From: W2P13-069 sp963590525
Lineage (GTDB): Bacteria; Actinomycetota; Coriobacteriia; Coriobacteriales; QAMH01
Length of the DNA stretch: 22,802 nucleotides
Direction: 5' to 3'
NCBI GenBank assembly: GCA_963590525.1
Contig: CAVAPV010000037.1
Coordinates: 1 to 22,802, forward strand
The position numbers were made by a program, and so were the translations under genes. Position 1 is the first letter of the stretch; every line of letters starts with the position of its first letter. Positions 13,254 through 21,564 of the stretch are shown here, piece by piece. The notes under the pieces were generated by a model. The model saw only the letters and a program-made list of their open reading frames with translations, did not search any database and was not told the DNA's origin.

Positions 13254-16106
13254 ATGCGCATAATCGCATCTACCTGCATCAAAAAGAGCGTTGCTGCAAG
13301 CGCAGCGTTGGCGCTTGCGCTGTGCGGGGTCCCTGTTGCTGCCTTTGCCGACGGCGAGAGCACCGGCACGCTCGACGCTGGCAACGGCTGGTCGCTTGAG
13401 TACACGGCTAGCGGCAATAACGCCACCATCACCAAAGTTGTCGCGGTGGGCAAAGGTCAGGCAACGATCCCCAGCTCTGCGGGCGGCGCTGCGGTTACAA
13501 GCATCGCAGCGAGCGCGTTTCTCAACCAAAAGAGCCTCACCAGCGTGTCGCTTCCCAACACGCTTACGACGATAGGGGACCGCGCCTTTACCATGAGCGG
13601 GCTTACCTCGGTGACGCTTCCCAGCTCTGTCAAGTACGTGCCCGAGTACTGCTTTGCCTACTGCTCAGGCTTGTCCGATGTGAGCTTTGCCGGCAGCCTG
13701 CAGTACATAGAGGACTCTGCTTTCTTGAGCTGCACGTCCCTTACGAGCTTGACCATCCCCGCGCTTACAGGGTATGCCCCCAGCTCGTCCCAGTACCGCA
13801 TAGGCAACAACGCCTTCAAGAACTGCTCTGCGCTCAAGACGGTGACCTTTATGGAGGGGACGCAAGGAGGGGCCACCAACTACTTCTCAAACGACAACAT
13901 CGTAGCTGGCTGCAGCAGCGACCTCACCTTTGTGTTCTATTGCCAACCGGATTCCAGCAAGCGCGCCTTCGAGTACGACAACGTGAGCAAGTGCTATCTG
14001 GCGGTAAACTTCTACACAAGCGAGTCTAGCGCCTCTGCTGGCACTGGCCGCAGCGCACAGGTGCTGCTTGATTGGACTACCAAGATGAGTGACATCGCCA
14101 AAGGTGATGTGGAGAGCTCTCAGATCTATGGCGGCGGCACGGTGCCCAGCTGCACTCAAGGCAAGGTCTGGGGCTGGGGCAACCGCGCTTATAAGCACGA
14201 CGGGCAGACGCTTCAAGACGCTCTTGCTGCAAACACAGAGGGTAGCGGTGGTGCAGTTGTTTCCAAGTATCCTGAGATCGTCTTGAACCTTGTTGCCGTT
14301 GACGCAGACAACGTCTCTTACAGCTATGTCTATTCTCCAGAGATAGCCTCTAACAACGACTGGGAGAATTCCTCCCACCCGGTCAACGAGGAACGTCCCG
14401 ATCTCAACTACTACCTAAGCCCCGATGGAACCGGCGTGGAGGGCATCGACAACATCGTGCTCTACGGTGCGGATGGCAGTCTTGTTGACGCGTCCAAGTA
14501 CACCCTCAAATTTGAGAAGCAAGGAGAGCGCGACAGTTCTACCGGTGAGCGCCCGTGGACGGTGCTGAGCGGCCCTGAGGCCATCACTGCCGAGGGCGCC
14601 TATCGCGTGAGCGCTGTGAGCGGTGGCAAGCAATCTCCCACGGCAACCTTTTACGTCGAGACCTTTGCCATGCATGTGAACAGCTACGTATCCGGTAACA
14701 GGAGCAACATGGCCGGCAAGGCCATGGAGGAGGCTGCGGGCAACGTCTCCAACGCCAAGGCGACTGTCGTCTATGCGGCAGACAACTGGCAAAACGGCCT
14801 TATTGCCGCCGGCTTGGCCGGTGCTGCAGGCAGCGTTGCCGTGCCTGTGGAGACGAGCGGTACCTCTGCAGACGCCCTTCGCGCTGTTAACACCGCGGGT
14901 TCCGACAAGATCATCACTCTGGGCACTTCTAAGGAGATTACGAGTTCTGTGACCAAGAGCCTCAAAGCGCTGAGCGTCATGCGCAGCGAAGATGGCTCTG
15001 TTACGGGCAGCATCACCGCTGTGGAGTATAGCGGTGCCCAAAACATGGCCAACAAGCTTTACTCGCTGGTGACCAAGTACTCAAAGCGTCTGGGCTTTAC
15101 CTACGGCAATACCGCTGTTGTCTTGTCTGCAGCCGACGGCTACAGCATGTCCATGGCCTCGCAGTACGCATATGCCACAAAGGCCGCGGTGTTTTACGCG
15201 GATACAAACGGCGGCATAAGCTCGCTCACCATGTCCAATCTTAAAGACGGCGGCTTTGCCAAGATCGCCGTGGCAGGTCTTTCTGATGCCGCGATAGCGC
15301 AGATCCAATCCGAATGCGGCATCGAGCCGGTGAGCATTATGGGCGATGACGGCTCCTTGTTCTCCAAGAGCCTGGAGTGCGCAAACGCCCATGCAGCAGA
15401 CTTGGGGCTCAAGGCCTCCAAGGTGGTTGTGGCATCCGCAGCAGAATCCAGCTTTGTGATCAGCGCAGGCCAGTATGCTTCTGTTAAGGGTGCGATGCTC
15501 GTTGTGGCTGCGTCCAGCGTGGATCTCAAGAGCCTGCAGGATTACATCGACACCAACGTGGGTCGCAACAAGATGCGCATGTTTGCCTTGGTGGGTGACT
15601 TCTCCAAGATCGACTCCAAGGCGTTCAAGCGCTTTGACCAGTACTTCAACGGCACGGCCATGAGTACGAAAGCGGGCGTTGGCGATACCTGCGAGTTCGC
15701 AGGTTCGCTGTACAAGCTCACGGCAAGCGGCAAGGCGAGCTACGCCCAGCTTTTGGACAAGCAGATCACCAGCGTCAAGATCAAAAGCGTTCAGATTGCG
15801 GGTGCCAACTGCAAGGTGACGGCTATAGGCAACGCTGCGTTTGCAGACTGCACGTCGCTCAAGACGATCGACGCCTCGAGCACGGCTCTTGCCTCTATAG
15901 GAAGCAAGGCCTTTAGCGGCTGTAGTTCTCTCAAAACGTTTACGGTTAAGAGCACCAAGCTCAAGAAGGCCAAGGTGGGCGCCAATGCGTTTAAGAACGT
16001 AAGCAAGAAGCTTACCGTCAAGGTGCCCAAGACCAAGCTTTCAACTTACAAGAAGATATTCACGGCAAAGGGGCTTTCTTCTAAGGCCACCTTCAAGAAG
16101 GCGTAG
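13254..16106 (+). CDS. Secreted LRR-CWB2-LRR cell-wall-binding protein
   Basis: 950 residues from ATG 13254 (GAGG five bases upstream; the in-frame TTG 13236 is less suitable). A signal peptide ends AAFA-D near residue 32. Residues ~45-195 are BspA-type leucine-rich repeats (LRR_5): units such as IGDRAFTMSGLTSVTLPSS and IEDSAFLSCTSLTSLTIPAL. A ~270-residue region without a family I recognise follows. Residues ~472-797 match three divergent cell-wall-binding type 2 (CWB2) repeats, beginning VSGNRSNMAGKAMEEA. CWB2 repeats hold S-layer-type proteins to wall glycans. A second LRR_5 block (~816-945, with AFADCTSLKTIDAS and AFSGCSSLKTFTV) ends the protein. LRR modules on both sides of a wall anchor suggest adhesion or scaffolding at the cell surface. 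Second gene of block 2; the foldase starts 12 bases later. Confidence 0.85.
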   Translation: MRIIASTCIKKSVAASAALALALCGVPVAAFADGESTGTLDAGNGWSLEYTASGNNATITKVVAVGKGQATIPSSAGGAAVTSIAASAFLNQKSLTSVSLPNTLTTIGDRAFTMSGLTSVTLPSSVKYVPEYCFAYCSGLSDVSFAGSLQYIEDSAFLSCTSLTSLTIPALTGYAPSSSQYRIGNNAFKNCSALKTVTFMEGTQGGATNYFSNDNIVAGCSSDLTFVFYCQPDSSKRAFEYDNVSKCYLAVNFYTSESSASAGTGRSAQVLLDWTTKMSDIAKGDVESSQIYGGGTVPSCTQGKVWGWGNRAYKHDGQTLQDALAANTEGSGGAVVSKYPEIVLNLVAVDADNVSYSYVYSPEIASNNDWENSSHPVNEERPDLNYYLSPDGTGVEGIDNIVLYGADGSLVDASKYTLKFEKQGERDSSTGERPWTVLSGPEAITAEGAYRVSAVSGGKQSPTATFYVETFAMHVNSYVSGNRSNMAGKAMEEAAGNVSNAKATVVYAADNWQNGLIAAGLAGAAGSVAVPVETSGTSADALRAVNTAGSDKIITLGTSKEITSSVTKSLKALSVMRSEDGSVTGSITAVEYSGAQNMANKLYSLVTKYSKRLGFTYGNTAVVLSAADGYSMSMASQYAYATKAAVFYADTNGGISSLTMSNLKDGGFAKIAVAGLSDAAIAQIQSECGIEPVSIMGDDGSLFSKSLECANAHAADLGLKASKVVVASAAESSFVISAGQYASVKGAMLVVAASSVDLKSLQDYIDTNVGRNKMRMFALVGDFSKIDSKAFKRFDQYFNGTAMSTKAGVGDTCEFAGSLYKLTASGKASYAQLLDKQITSVKIKSVQIAGANCKVTAIGNAAFADCTSLKTIDASSTALASIGSKAFSGCSSLKTFTVKSTKLKKAKVGANAFKNVSKKLTVKVPKTKLSTYKKIFTAKGLSSKATFKKA

Positions 16107-16118
16107 AGGAGCAACGGC

Positions 16119-17453
16119 GTGCCCGAAACACAAGACAAAGAACTAGGTCAGGAGTTACAGCCTGTCCAAATAAACGATGAGGCCGCAAAGCCTGCAGTGG
16201 CAGACAACTTGGAGGCTGCGGCTGCGGCGTCGCCTGAGCCCAAGCGCCGCAAACTGTGCGTTGTCATTGCTGCCGTTATCGCGGTTTTGCTTGTGGCAGC
16301 CTGCGTGGTCGGCTTTCTGTTTTGGCGTGGCGTGCTCGCGCCCAGCGGAGCTGCCGCCAAGTACGACGGCATGAACTACATCACCGAGCAAGAGGTGAGC
16401 GATTACATCGCCGATTATAAGAAGATGATGAACTTGGGCGATGCAGACGACGAGACTTGGGCCACCTTCTTGGCCAACTACGACCTTACCCCAGAGCGCC
16501 TGCGCATCTCCACCGTGCAGCAGCTGGTGACCGACGCCATGCTGCGCTCTATTGCCAAGAAGGACGACATCGAGGTCGATAGCAGCGAAGTCGATGCTTA
16601 TGTCCAGAACATGAAGAGCACCACCGCCTTTGGCAGCGACGATATCTGGAACGAGACGCTGGAGCAAGCCGGCACCACCGAGGAGAAGGTTCGCGCCAGC
16701 TACGAGCTGCAGCTGTTGACGCAGAAGGTCTACAAGCAGGAGGTCGAGACCCCCACGCCCACAGATGACGAGGTCAAAAGCTACTTGGAGGGCATGGTCC
16801 AGACAGAGGGGCGCCTCAACATCAAGCACATCTACTGCTTTACCATGAACAACGGCGATAGCGGCACGTCTACTAATGACGTGCAGAAGGTGCGCAGGGA
16901 GCTCATGTCCGGCGACGTGACCCAAGAGCGGTTCGAGGCGCTTGTTGCCCAGTACTGCAACGTGGACGATGCGAAGAACACCAATGGCGCCTATGGTTGG
17001 AGCATCGACATGGACGATAAAAGCTCTGCCCTGCAGGATGCTGTTGAGAACACCAAGGTAGGCCAGGTGAGCCAGGTCTTTGCCGATGACGACTCCTACA
17101 GCTTTGTCTGGATCGATCAGGCGTACAAGCTCCCCAAGGAGTCCAAGGTCTCGTCTATGGACCTCTCGCAGATTCCCGATACGCTGCTCTCTTACTTCAA
17201 GGACAGCACCGCCTACTCGCTGTGGCGGCAGAACTGCACCACCTGGCTTGCCAACCTGATCACAGAAGCAGATATCGTCTACTACGACATGCCGGCCGAT
17301 GCCTCGTACAACGTCGATATGAGCTTGGCTCAATCAAGCGATGACTCCAGCGACGATGACGACGCAGATAGCGCCGATGAAGGCGCGGGCAGTAGTGATA
17401 ACACCGACAGCGATAATGACGCGACGTCGAGCAACGAGGAGGACGCCGAGTGA
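16119..17453 (+). CDS. PrsA/SurA-like peptidyl-prolyl isomerase (parvulin-type foldase)
   Basis: 444 residues, GTG start at 16119 with AGAGGAG upstream. A ~45-residue cytosolic N-terminus ends in KRRK and one hydrophobic helix follows (about 47-69). That helix holds VAAC, a possible but oddly placed lipobox, since hydrophobic residues continue after it. Residues ~86-225 are the helical SurA_N/PrsA chaperone part. The parvulin domain (~229-335) shows IKHIYCFTM, a helix with RFEALVAQYC, an AYGWSIDM strand and KVGQVSQVF, which align with the HILV, FAELAKxYS, GGDLGxF and LKVGEVS positions of the family. The last 45 residues are almost all Asp/Ser/Glu and face outside. It should fold exported proteins, most likely the two secreted proteins encoded just upstream. 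Overlaps the next gene by four bases. Confidence 0.85.
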   Translation: MPETQDKELGQELQPVQINDEAAKPAVADNLEAAAAASPEPKRRKLCVVIAAVIAVLLVAACVVGFLFWRGVLAPSGAAAKYDGMNYITEQEVSDYIADYKKMMNLGDADDETWATFLANYDLTPERLRISTVQQLVTDAMLRSIAKKDDIEVDSSEVDAYVQNMKSTTAFGSDDIWNETLEQAGTTEEKVRASYELQLLTQKVYKQEVETPTPTDDEVKSYLEGMVQTEGRLNIKHIYCFTMNNGDSGTSTNDVQKVRRELMSGDVTQERFEALVAQYCNVDDAKNTNGAYGWSIDMDDKSSALQDAVENTKVGQVSQVFADDDSYSFVWIDQAYKLPKESKVSSMDLSQIPDTLLSYFKDSTAYSLWRQNCTTWLANLITEADIVYYDMPADASYNVDMSLAQSSDDSSDDDDADSADEGAGSSDNTDSDNDATSSNEEDAE

Positions 17454-18361
17454 TACTGCTGGGCTCAACACGCGACGGTACGCAGCTCTTCTACGACGCT
17501 GCGCTGTACGAGTTTCGCTTGGGGCGCAAGCTTGTCGAATATAGCGAGGTCCGTGCGCTCGACCTTGAGGCTCGCATTGCCTGGGGTGCTCCCGAGCAGC
17601 GCGATTGGTTCTACCGCATAGACCTAGCGGTGCTGGACAGATGCAATCGCGAGGCGCTGCAGAACCATGGGGATGCAGACTACGGCTTGACGCCTCAAGA
17701 CCAGGTGGCAGCTCATGCCAAGCGCGATGACTCAATCTTGACGGGCAAGATCGTCGAGGCGGATCCTTCCTTGGTGCAGGCTGTGGCCTTGGCTTTGGAG
17801 GATCAAGGCCTTTTGGGGCAGCAGGCGCTGCCGCAGATGGCGGTGAGCATGCCTGCAGGCATGGAGTCTTTGGCTCAACTCCAACGCCAGCCGCAGCGCA
17901 AGATGACTGTTCTAGAGCATGTGCTCATGCGCCAGATCCTCAAAAACGACGACAAAGCAAAGGCTAAACGCGAACGCGAGCAAGACGCTGTAGAGCAAGC
18001 TGTCGCCAAAGACGTGCTCAAGGCTGCCAAACATCTTGAGTCTCATAGCGATATCTCGAAGGGGCAGCGCTTCATGGCAAAGCGCGAGCAAGCAGATGAA
18101 AGAAAGCTGCGTAGCAGGTCGCAAAACATGCAGGTAGAAAAGGACACAAAGGCCCAAGCTAAGAGGGAGGCGTTCGAGGAGGATATGGGCCGCTTGGAAG
18201 CCTCTACTGCATCGCGCGTTATCGGCCAGCCGGCTGTGCCGGGCATGCAATCTGACGGCAGGCGTCATAGCCACCATCAGGGCATGAGCCTCAACGGGCG
18301 CAACGTCAACCCGGACGGCACTCCCAAAAAGGGCGGTTTGTTTGGATTGTTTGGCCGCTAG
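17450..18361 (+). CDS. Unrecognised charged cytoplasmic protein
   Basis: 303 residues, GTG start at 17450 overlapping the foldase stop by four bases (GTGA), so it is translationally coupled. I do not recognise the family. Residues 1-65 look like a small folded domain rich in aromatic and acidic residues (TQLFYDAALYEFRLGRKLVE). Residues ~150-255 are strongly charged and helical (KAKREREQDAVEQ; KQAK-like runs), probably a long helix or coiled coil. The tail is His/Gly-rich and ends KKGGLFGLFGR, which could touch a membrane. There is no signal peptide or membrane helix. It sits between the foldase and the SPFH protein, where NfeD often neighbours SPFH genes; it is not NfeD. A cytosolic adaptor of the surface machine is a guess only. 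Confidence 0.7.
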   Translation: MILLGSTRDGTQLFYDAALYEFRLGRKLVEYSEVRALDLEARIAWGAPEQRDWFYRIDLAVLDRCNREALQNHGDADYGLTPQDQVAAHAKRDDSILTGKIVEADPSLVQAVALALEDQGLLGQQALPQMAVSMPAGMESLAQLQRQPQRKMTVLEHVLMRQILKNDDKAKAKREREQDAVEQAVAKDVLKAAKHLESHSDISKGQRFMAKREQADERKLRSRSQNMQVEKDTKAQAKREAFEEDMGRLEASTASRVIGQPAVPGMQSDGRRHSHHQGMSLNGRNVNPDGTPKKGGLFGLFGR

Positions 18362-18448
18362 ACTTTGGCAGTTTGGCGTTTTGGATACATAGGTTTCTAG
18401 TTTGGAGAAGCGCAGCCTGCGGGTTGCTAGAAGGAAAGGAGACAGCCG

Positions 18449-19402
18449 ATGGTGATCGTCGGGATTATCGTTGCAGTGGTTGTGGTCGTGCTCTTTGCGT
18501 TGGGCGTGCGTATCGTGCGTCCGTATCAGAAGGGCGTGGTCGAGCGCTTTGGCAAGTACAGTCGCACGGCTGAGTCGGGCTTTAGGTGGATCATTCCGTT
18601 TGTGGACCGCATGACCAAGGTCGACATGCGCGAGAACGTGGTCGACGTCCCCCCGATGGAGGTCATCACCAAAGACAACGTCGCCGTCACGGTTGACGCC
18701 GTGGTCTACTACCGCGCTACAGACGCCGTGAAGCTCATCTACAACGTCACGAATTTCTATCTGGCTGCCACAAAGCTTGCGCAGACCAATCTGCGCAACG
18801 TGGTAGGCGAGCTTACCTTGGACGAGTCGCTCACGAGCCGCGACGCCATTAATACTCAATTGCGCGACATTCTCTTCGAGGCCACCGAGCAGTGGGGTGT
18901 TGAGATCGTCCGCGTGGAGCTGCAGCGCATCGAGCCGCCTGCAGACGTCACCAACGCCATGCATCGCCAGATGAAGGCAGAGCGCGAGAAGCGCGCCGTC
19001 ATCCTTGAGGCCGAAGGCGAGCGCCAGGCCGCCATCGCCAAGGCAGAGGGCGTCAAGCAGTCCTCCATCTTGGAGGCCGAGGGCAAGGCGCAGGCTATCC
19101 GCGAGGTTGCAGACGCCGAGAAAGCACAGCGCGTCTTGCAGTCCGAGGGCGAGGCGCAGGCCGTGCAAAACGTGTTGGCCCAGTTGCATGAGCAAGATAC
19201 CGATACCTACCTGGCCGTACGCTACGTAGAAAGTCTCAAGGCCATTGCCAACGGCAACGCCACCAAGATTTTCATGCCCACCGAGCTGACCGGGTTGGCA
19301 AGCGCCACCGGCGCCATCGGAGAGCTGTTTCAAAGCACCAAGGTGACCCCGCAGGTCAAAGCCCAAGACGGCAAGGTGCCCCTGCCCCCGCAGGTGCTTT
19401 AA
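18449..19402 (+). CDS. SPFH/band-7 (stomatin-like) membrane protein
   Basis: 317 residues, ATG 18449 with AAGGAAAGGAG upstream. One N-terminal membrane helix (about 2-22) is followed by the typical entry VRIVRPYQKGVVERFGKYSR and the SPFH domain with PFVDRMTKVDMRENVVDVPP and an ITKDNVAVTVDAVVYY strand. A long Ala/Glu-rich coiled coil follows (about 190-260; repeated AEGERQAAIAKAEG-like units), then a short Pro-rich tail. This matches bacterial QmcA/stomatin proteins, which form large ring or cage-like membrane microdomain scaffolds and modulate proteases or local membrane order. The customary NfeD partner gene is absent here. Its placement between the foldase/unknown pair and the ABC ATPase suggests that it organises the transporter or the exported proteins in the membrane. 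Confidence 0.93.
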   Translation: MVIVGIIVAVVVVVLFALGVRIVRPYQKGVVERFGKYSRTAESGFRWIIPFVDRMTKVDMRENVVDVPPMEVITKDNVAVTVDAVVYYRATDAVKLIYNVTNFYLAATKLAQTNLRNVVGELTLDESLTSRDAINTQLRDILFEATEQWGVEIVRVELQRIEPPADVTNAMHRQMKAEREKRAVILEAEGERQAAIAKAEGVKQSSILEAEGKAQAIREVADAEKAQRVLQSEGEAQAVQNVLAQLHEQDTDTYLAVRYVESLKAIANGNATKIFMPTELTGLASATGAIGELFQSTKVTPQVKAQDGKVPLPPQVL

Positions 19403-19435
19403 TCTTTGGTGTGCCAGAAAAGCGAGGAAAGCTAG

Positions 19436-20218
19436 ATGAGACTCGAAGTAAAAGACGCGCATTGCGGTTACGAGAAGGGCAAGCCCGTCCAGCGTTATGT
19501 GAACTTTAGCGTTGAAAGCGGTGAGGTCTGCTGCATGCTCGGTCCCAACGGCGTAGGCAAGTCCACGGTGTTCAAATCTATCCTGGGCCTTTTGCCTTTA
19601 CTGGGCGGCAAGGTCACTGTAGACGGGGACGACATCTCTAAGTGGAGCCCCAAGCGCCTGGCCGACACGATGGCCTACGTGAGCCAGAACCATACACCGC
19701 CGTTTCCGTACCAGGTCAAAGACGTGGTGCTTTTGGGGCGTATCAACAAGGTTGGATACATGGGCCAGCCCACGGCCAGAGACTACAGCATTGCGCAGGC
19801 TGCTATGGAGGATATGGGCATCTACCACCTGCGCGACAAGGTCTACACAGACATCTCCGGTGGCGAGCTGCAGCTGGTGATGATCGCCCGCGCGCTTACG
19901 CAGCAGCCCCAGCTGCTCGTGCTGGACGAGCCGACGGCGGCGTTGGATTACGGCAATGCTATGCGCGTCATCTCAAAGGTGCGCGAGCTTGCCGAGAAAG
20001 GCTACGCCGTGATCATGACTACGCACAGCCCCGATCATGCCTTCATGTGCGATTCCAACGTGGTGCTTTTGCAAAAGGACAATCCCGTCAAGTTTGGCCG
20101 TGCGGTAGACATCATCACCGAGAAGAACATGCGCCAGGCATACGGCGTCAACGTTAAGATAGTCGAGTTTGTTAATACCAAGGGCAAAATCACCCGCATG
20201 TGCGCGCCGGTGTTCTAA
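19436..20218 (+). CDS. ABC transporter ATPase (FecE/BtuD-like)
   Basis: 260 residues, ATG 19436 with GAGGAAA upstream. Complete nucleotide-binding domain: Walker A GPNGVGKST (36-44), Q-loop Gln84 in YVSQNH, signature ISGGELQLVMIARAL (140-154), Walker B LLVLDEP, D-loop AALD and H-loop His197. The order and the DISKWSPKRLADTMAYVSQ segment are typical of ATPases serving FecCD permeases. No other ATPase or permease of this class is in the window, so it most likely powers the two permeases at 5460-8274, although it lies in a different transcription block. The tail after the H-loop (about 60 residues, NVKIVEFVNTKGK) resembles the regulatory extension of this subfamily. The MoxR gene follows after 17 bases. 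Confidence 0.93.
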   Translation: MRLEVKDAHCGYEKGKPVQRYVNFSVESGEVCCMLGPNGVGKSTVFKSILGLLPLLGGKVTVDGDDISKWSPKRLADTMAYVSQNHTPPFPYQVKDVVLLGRINKVGYMGQPTARDYSIAQAAMEDMGIYHLRDKVYTDISGGELQLVMIARALTQQPQLLVLDEPTAALDYGNAMRVISKVRELAEKGYAVIMTTHSPDHAFMCDSNVVLLQKDNPVKFGRAVDIITEKNMRQAYGVNVKIVEFVNTKGKITRMCAPVF

Positions 20219-20235
20219 CAGAAAGGAAACCCTCT

Positions 20236-21222
20236 ATGCCACAGGATATGCTGCAGCAAAGCCAGGTCGATGCTGCAAAGGGAATCATAGACAAGGTCGT
20301 TGCCAACGTGGACACCGTCATCCAAGGCAAGCACGATGCCGTGCAGCTGGTGGTCTTGGCGCTTATCGCAAAGGGCCATGTGCTCTTGGAGGATCTGCCC
20401 GGCACCGGCAAGACCACGCTTGTGTCCACGCTTGCAAAGTCTGTTGACTGTGGGTTCTCGCGCATCCAGTTCACGCCCGACATCATGCCCTCGGACGTCT
20501 CTGGTTTCTCGATCTTCAACCAGAAGACGCGTGATTTTGAGTTCAGGCCCGGCGGCGTGATGAGCAACCTGGTCTTGGCAGACGAGATTAACCGTGCCAG
20601 CGCCAAGACGCAGTCTGCGCTGCTTGAGGCCATGGAGGAGCGCCAGGTCACCGTTGACAGCGAGACCCATGCACTGCCCGAGCCCTTCATGGTGCTCGCC
20701 ACGCAAAACCCCATCGAGCAGTTTGGCACCTATCCTCTGCCAGAAGCGCAGCTCGACCGCTTCTTGGTGCGCTTGTCCATGGGGTATCCGGACTTTGATC
20801 AGGAGGTGCGCGTGCTCGAGCTGGGAGACAGCGCCAAGAAGGCCATCCGACCTGTGGCTACCGCAACCGATATCTTGAGCGTGCGCGACGTAGCTGCCGC
20901 CGTCTATGCAAGCCCGTTGGTGCTGCGCTACGTAGTTGAGCTCGTGGCCTCTACGCGTTCTAACCCCGAGCTGCAGATCGGCTCCTCCCCGCGTGGCGGC
21001 ATTGCGCTTACGGCGTTGTCGCGTGCCTATGCGCTGTCTTGCGGCCGCAACTACGTGCTGCCCGACGACGTCAAGCTCCTTGCCCCGCATGTTCTGAGCC
21101 ACCGTGTGACATTGTCGCACGAGGCCAAGGTCGCTGGCCGCACCGAGAAAGACGTCATCGCCAGCATCATCAGCTCTGTTGCTGTTCCCTTCTATGAGGA
21201 CGGCGAGGTCAAAGGGCTGTAG
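20236..21222 (+). CDS. MoxR-family AAA+ ATPase
   Basis: 328 residues from ATG 20236 (GAAAGGAAA upstream); an in-frame ATG-like start at 20200 lies inside the ATPase gene and is unlikely. Domain marks: IQGKHDAVQLVVLALIAKGH entry, Walker A LPGTGKT (54-60), Walker B VLADE (113-117) with INRA, sensor-1 ATQNP, the family stretch EQFGTYPLPEAQLDRF, and a C-terminal lid with SPRGGIALTALSRAYAL. MoxR proteins use ATP to remodel or load client complexes together with DUF58/VWA partners. The only DUF58 and TgpA-like genes here are in block 1, which links the two blocks functionally. Cytoplasmic. Last gene of block 2, with a strong terminator 33 bases after its stop. Confidence 0.95.
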   Translation: MPQDMLQQSQVDAAKGIIDKVVANVDTVIQGKHDAVQLVVLALIAKGHVLLEDLPGTGKTTLVSTLAKSVDCGFSRIQFTPDIMPSDVSGFSIFNQKTRDFEFRPGGVMSNLVLADEINRASAKTQSALLEAMEERQVTVDSETHALPEPFMVLATQNPIEQFGTYPLPEAQLDRFLVRLSMGYPDFDQEVRVLELGDSAKKAIRPVATATDILSVRDVAAAVYASPLVLRYVVELVASTRSNPELQIGSSPRGGIALTALSRAYALSCGRNYVLPDDVKLLAPHVLSHRVTLSHEAKVAGRTEKDVIASIISSVAVPFYEDGEVKGL

Positions 21223-21254
21223 CGTGTAGCGTTTTCCTTTGGGGTTATACAGTC

Positions 21255-21293
21255 AAAGCGCCTGTTAGGTTGCAAAGCCTGGCAGGCGCTTTT
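21255..21293 (+). terminator. Strong intrinsic terminator after MoxR
   Basis: AAAGCGCCTG pairs perfectly with CAGGCGCTTT (10 bp). An inner AGGTT/AGCCT stem is closed by a GCAA tetraloop, and four T run through the end. It closes the transporter cluster and isolates the adhesin gene downstream. Confidence 0.85.
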
Positions 21294-21448
21294 GTTGATG
21301 CGGGGAGAATCCGAGAGGAGCGGGTGGAGGCGACATAAGCACTGCTGGGCAGCTGCTGGGTTATTGGGGGTGCTGCAGCTGTCTTTGCTCTACATGCTCG
21401 TGGGTTTGCGTGCGTGGTTGATTGAAGTAGAGCGTATACCTTGGTTTG

Positions 21449-21465
21449 CTTAGCCGCCTGCTAAG
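21449..21465. promoter_or_regulatory. Inverted repeat CTTAGC-5-GCTAAG upstream of the adhesin promoter
   Basis: A perfect 6-bp inverted repeat with a 5-base spacer, ending eight bases before the -35 box of the predicted adhesin promoter. It has the size and place of an activator or repressor operator. The remainder of 21294-21448 shows no gene; it contains only a CAGCTGC/GCAGCTG pairing and a duplicated CTGCTGGG. Confidence 0.35.
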
Positions 21466-21473
21466 TGCATGTT

Positions 21474-21502
21474 TTGTCAAGGGGGGGGTTATGGGATATC
21501 AT
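21474..21502 (+). promoter_or_regulatory. Predicted sigma-70 promoter with G8 tract in the spacer
   Basis: -35 TTGTCA (21474-21479, 5/6 to consensus) and -10 TATCAT (21497-21502, 5/6) are separated by exactly 17 bases, the optimum. Eight consecutive G occupy 21481-21488 within that spacer. Transcription would start near 21509, leaving a ~55-base leader with AAGGAG at 21550-21555 before the GTG start. A change of one or two G would move the spacing away from 17, so expression should depend on tract length. Confidence 0.6.
21481..21488 (+). repeat. Homopolymer G8 in promoter spacer
   Basis: Eight G in a row between predicted -35 and -10 boxes. Poly-G/C tracts in this position drive slipped-strand phase variation in several host-associated bacteria. 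Confidence 0.7.
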
Positions 21503-21564
21503 ATATATTTCGATTAACCGCAGTAGGTACGTTTAAATTTGCAGACATGAAGGAGTGGCAAATC

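Noticed and set aside
10890..13529. 879-codon open frame on the minus strand opposite the Fn3 protein
   Set aside because: It lies antisense to a well-supported secreted protein gene; its Val/Gly/Leu-rich translation is what codon bias of the opposite strand produces, and no RBS or domain is visible.
17912..19462. 516-codon minus-strand frame opposite the SPFH gene
   Set aside because: Antisense shadow of the SPFH and preceding genes; no RBS or recognisable domain.
21341..21381. Duplicated CTGCTGGG and CAGCTGC/GCAGCTG pairing before the adhesin promoter
   Set aside because: Short matches of low-complexity CTG-rich sequence with no T tract; likely chance.
21504..21509. TATATT as an alternative -10 box of the adhesin promoter
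   Set aside because: It would be 24 bases from TTGTCA and no better -35 box was found; TATCAT at 17 bases fits better.
21469..21564. Longer adhesin start at ATG 21469
   Set aside because: It has no RBS, overlaps the predicted promoter, and would put 32 residues before the signal peptide.
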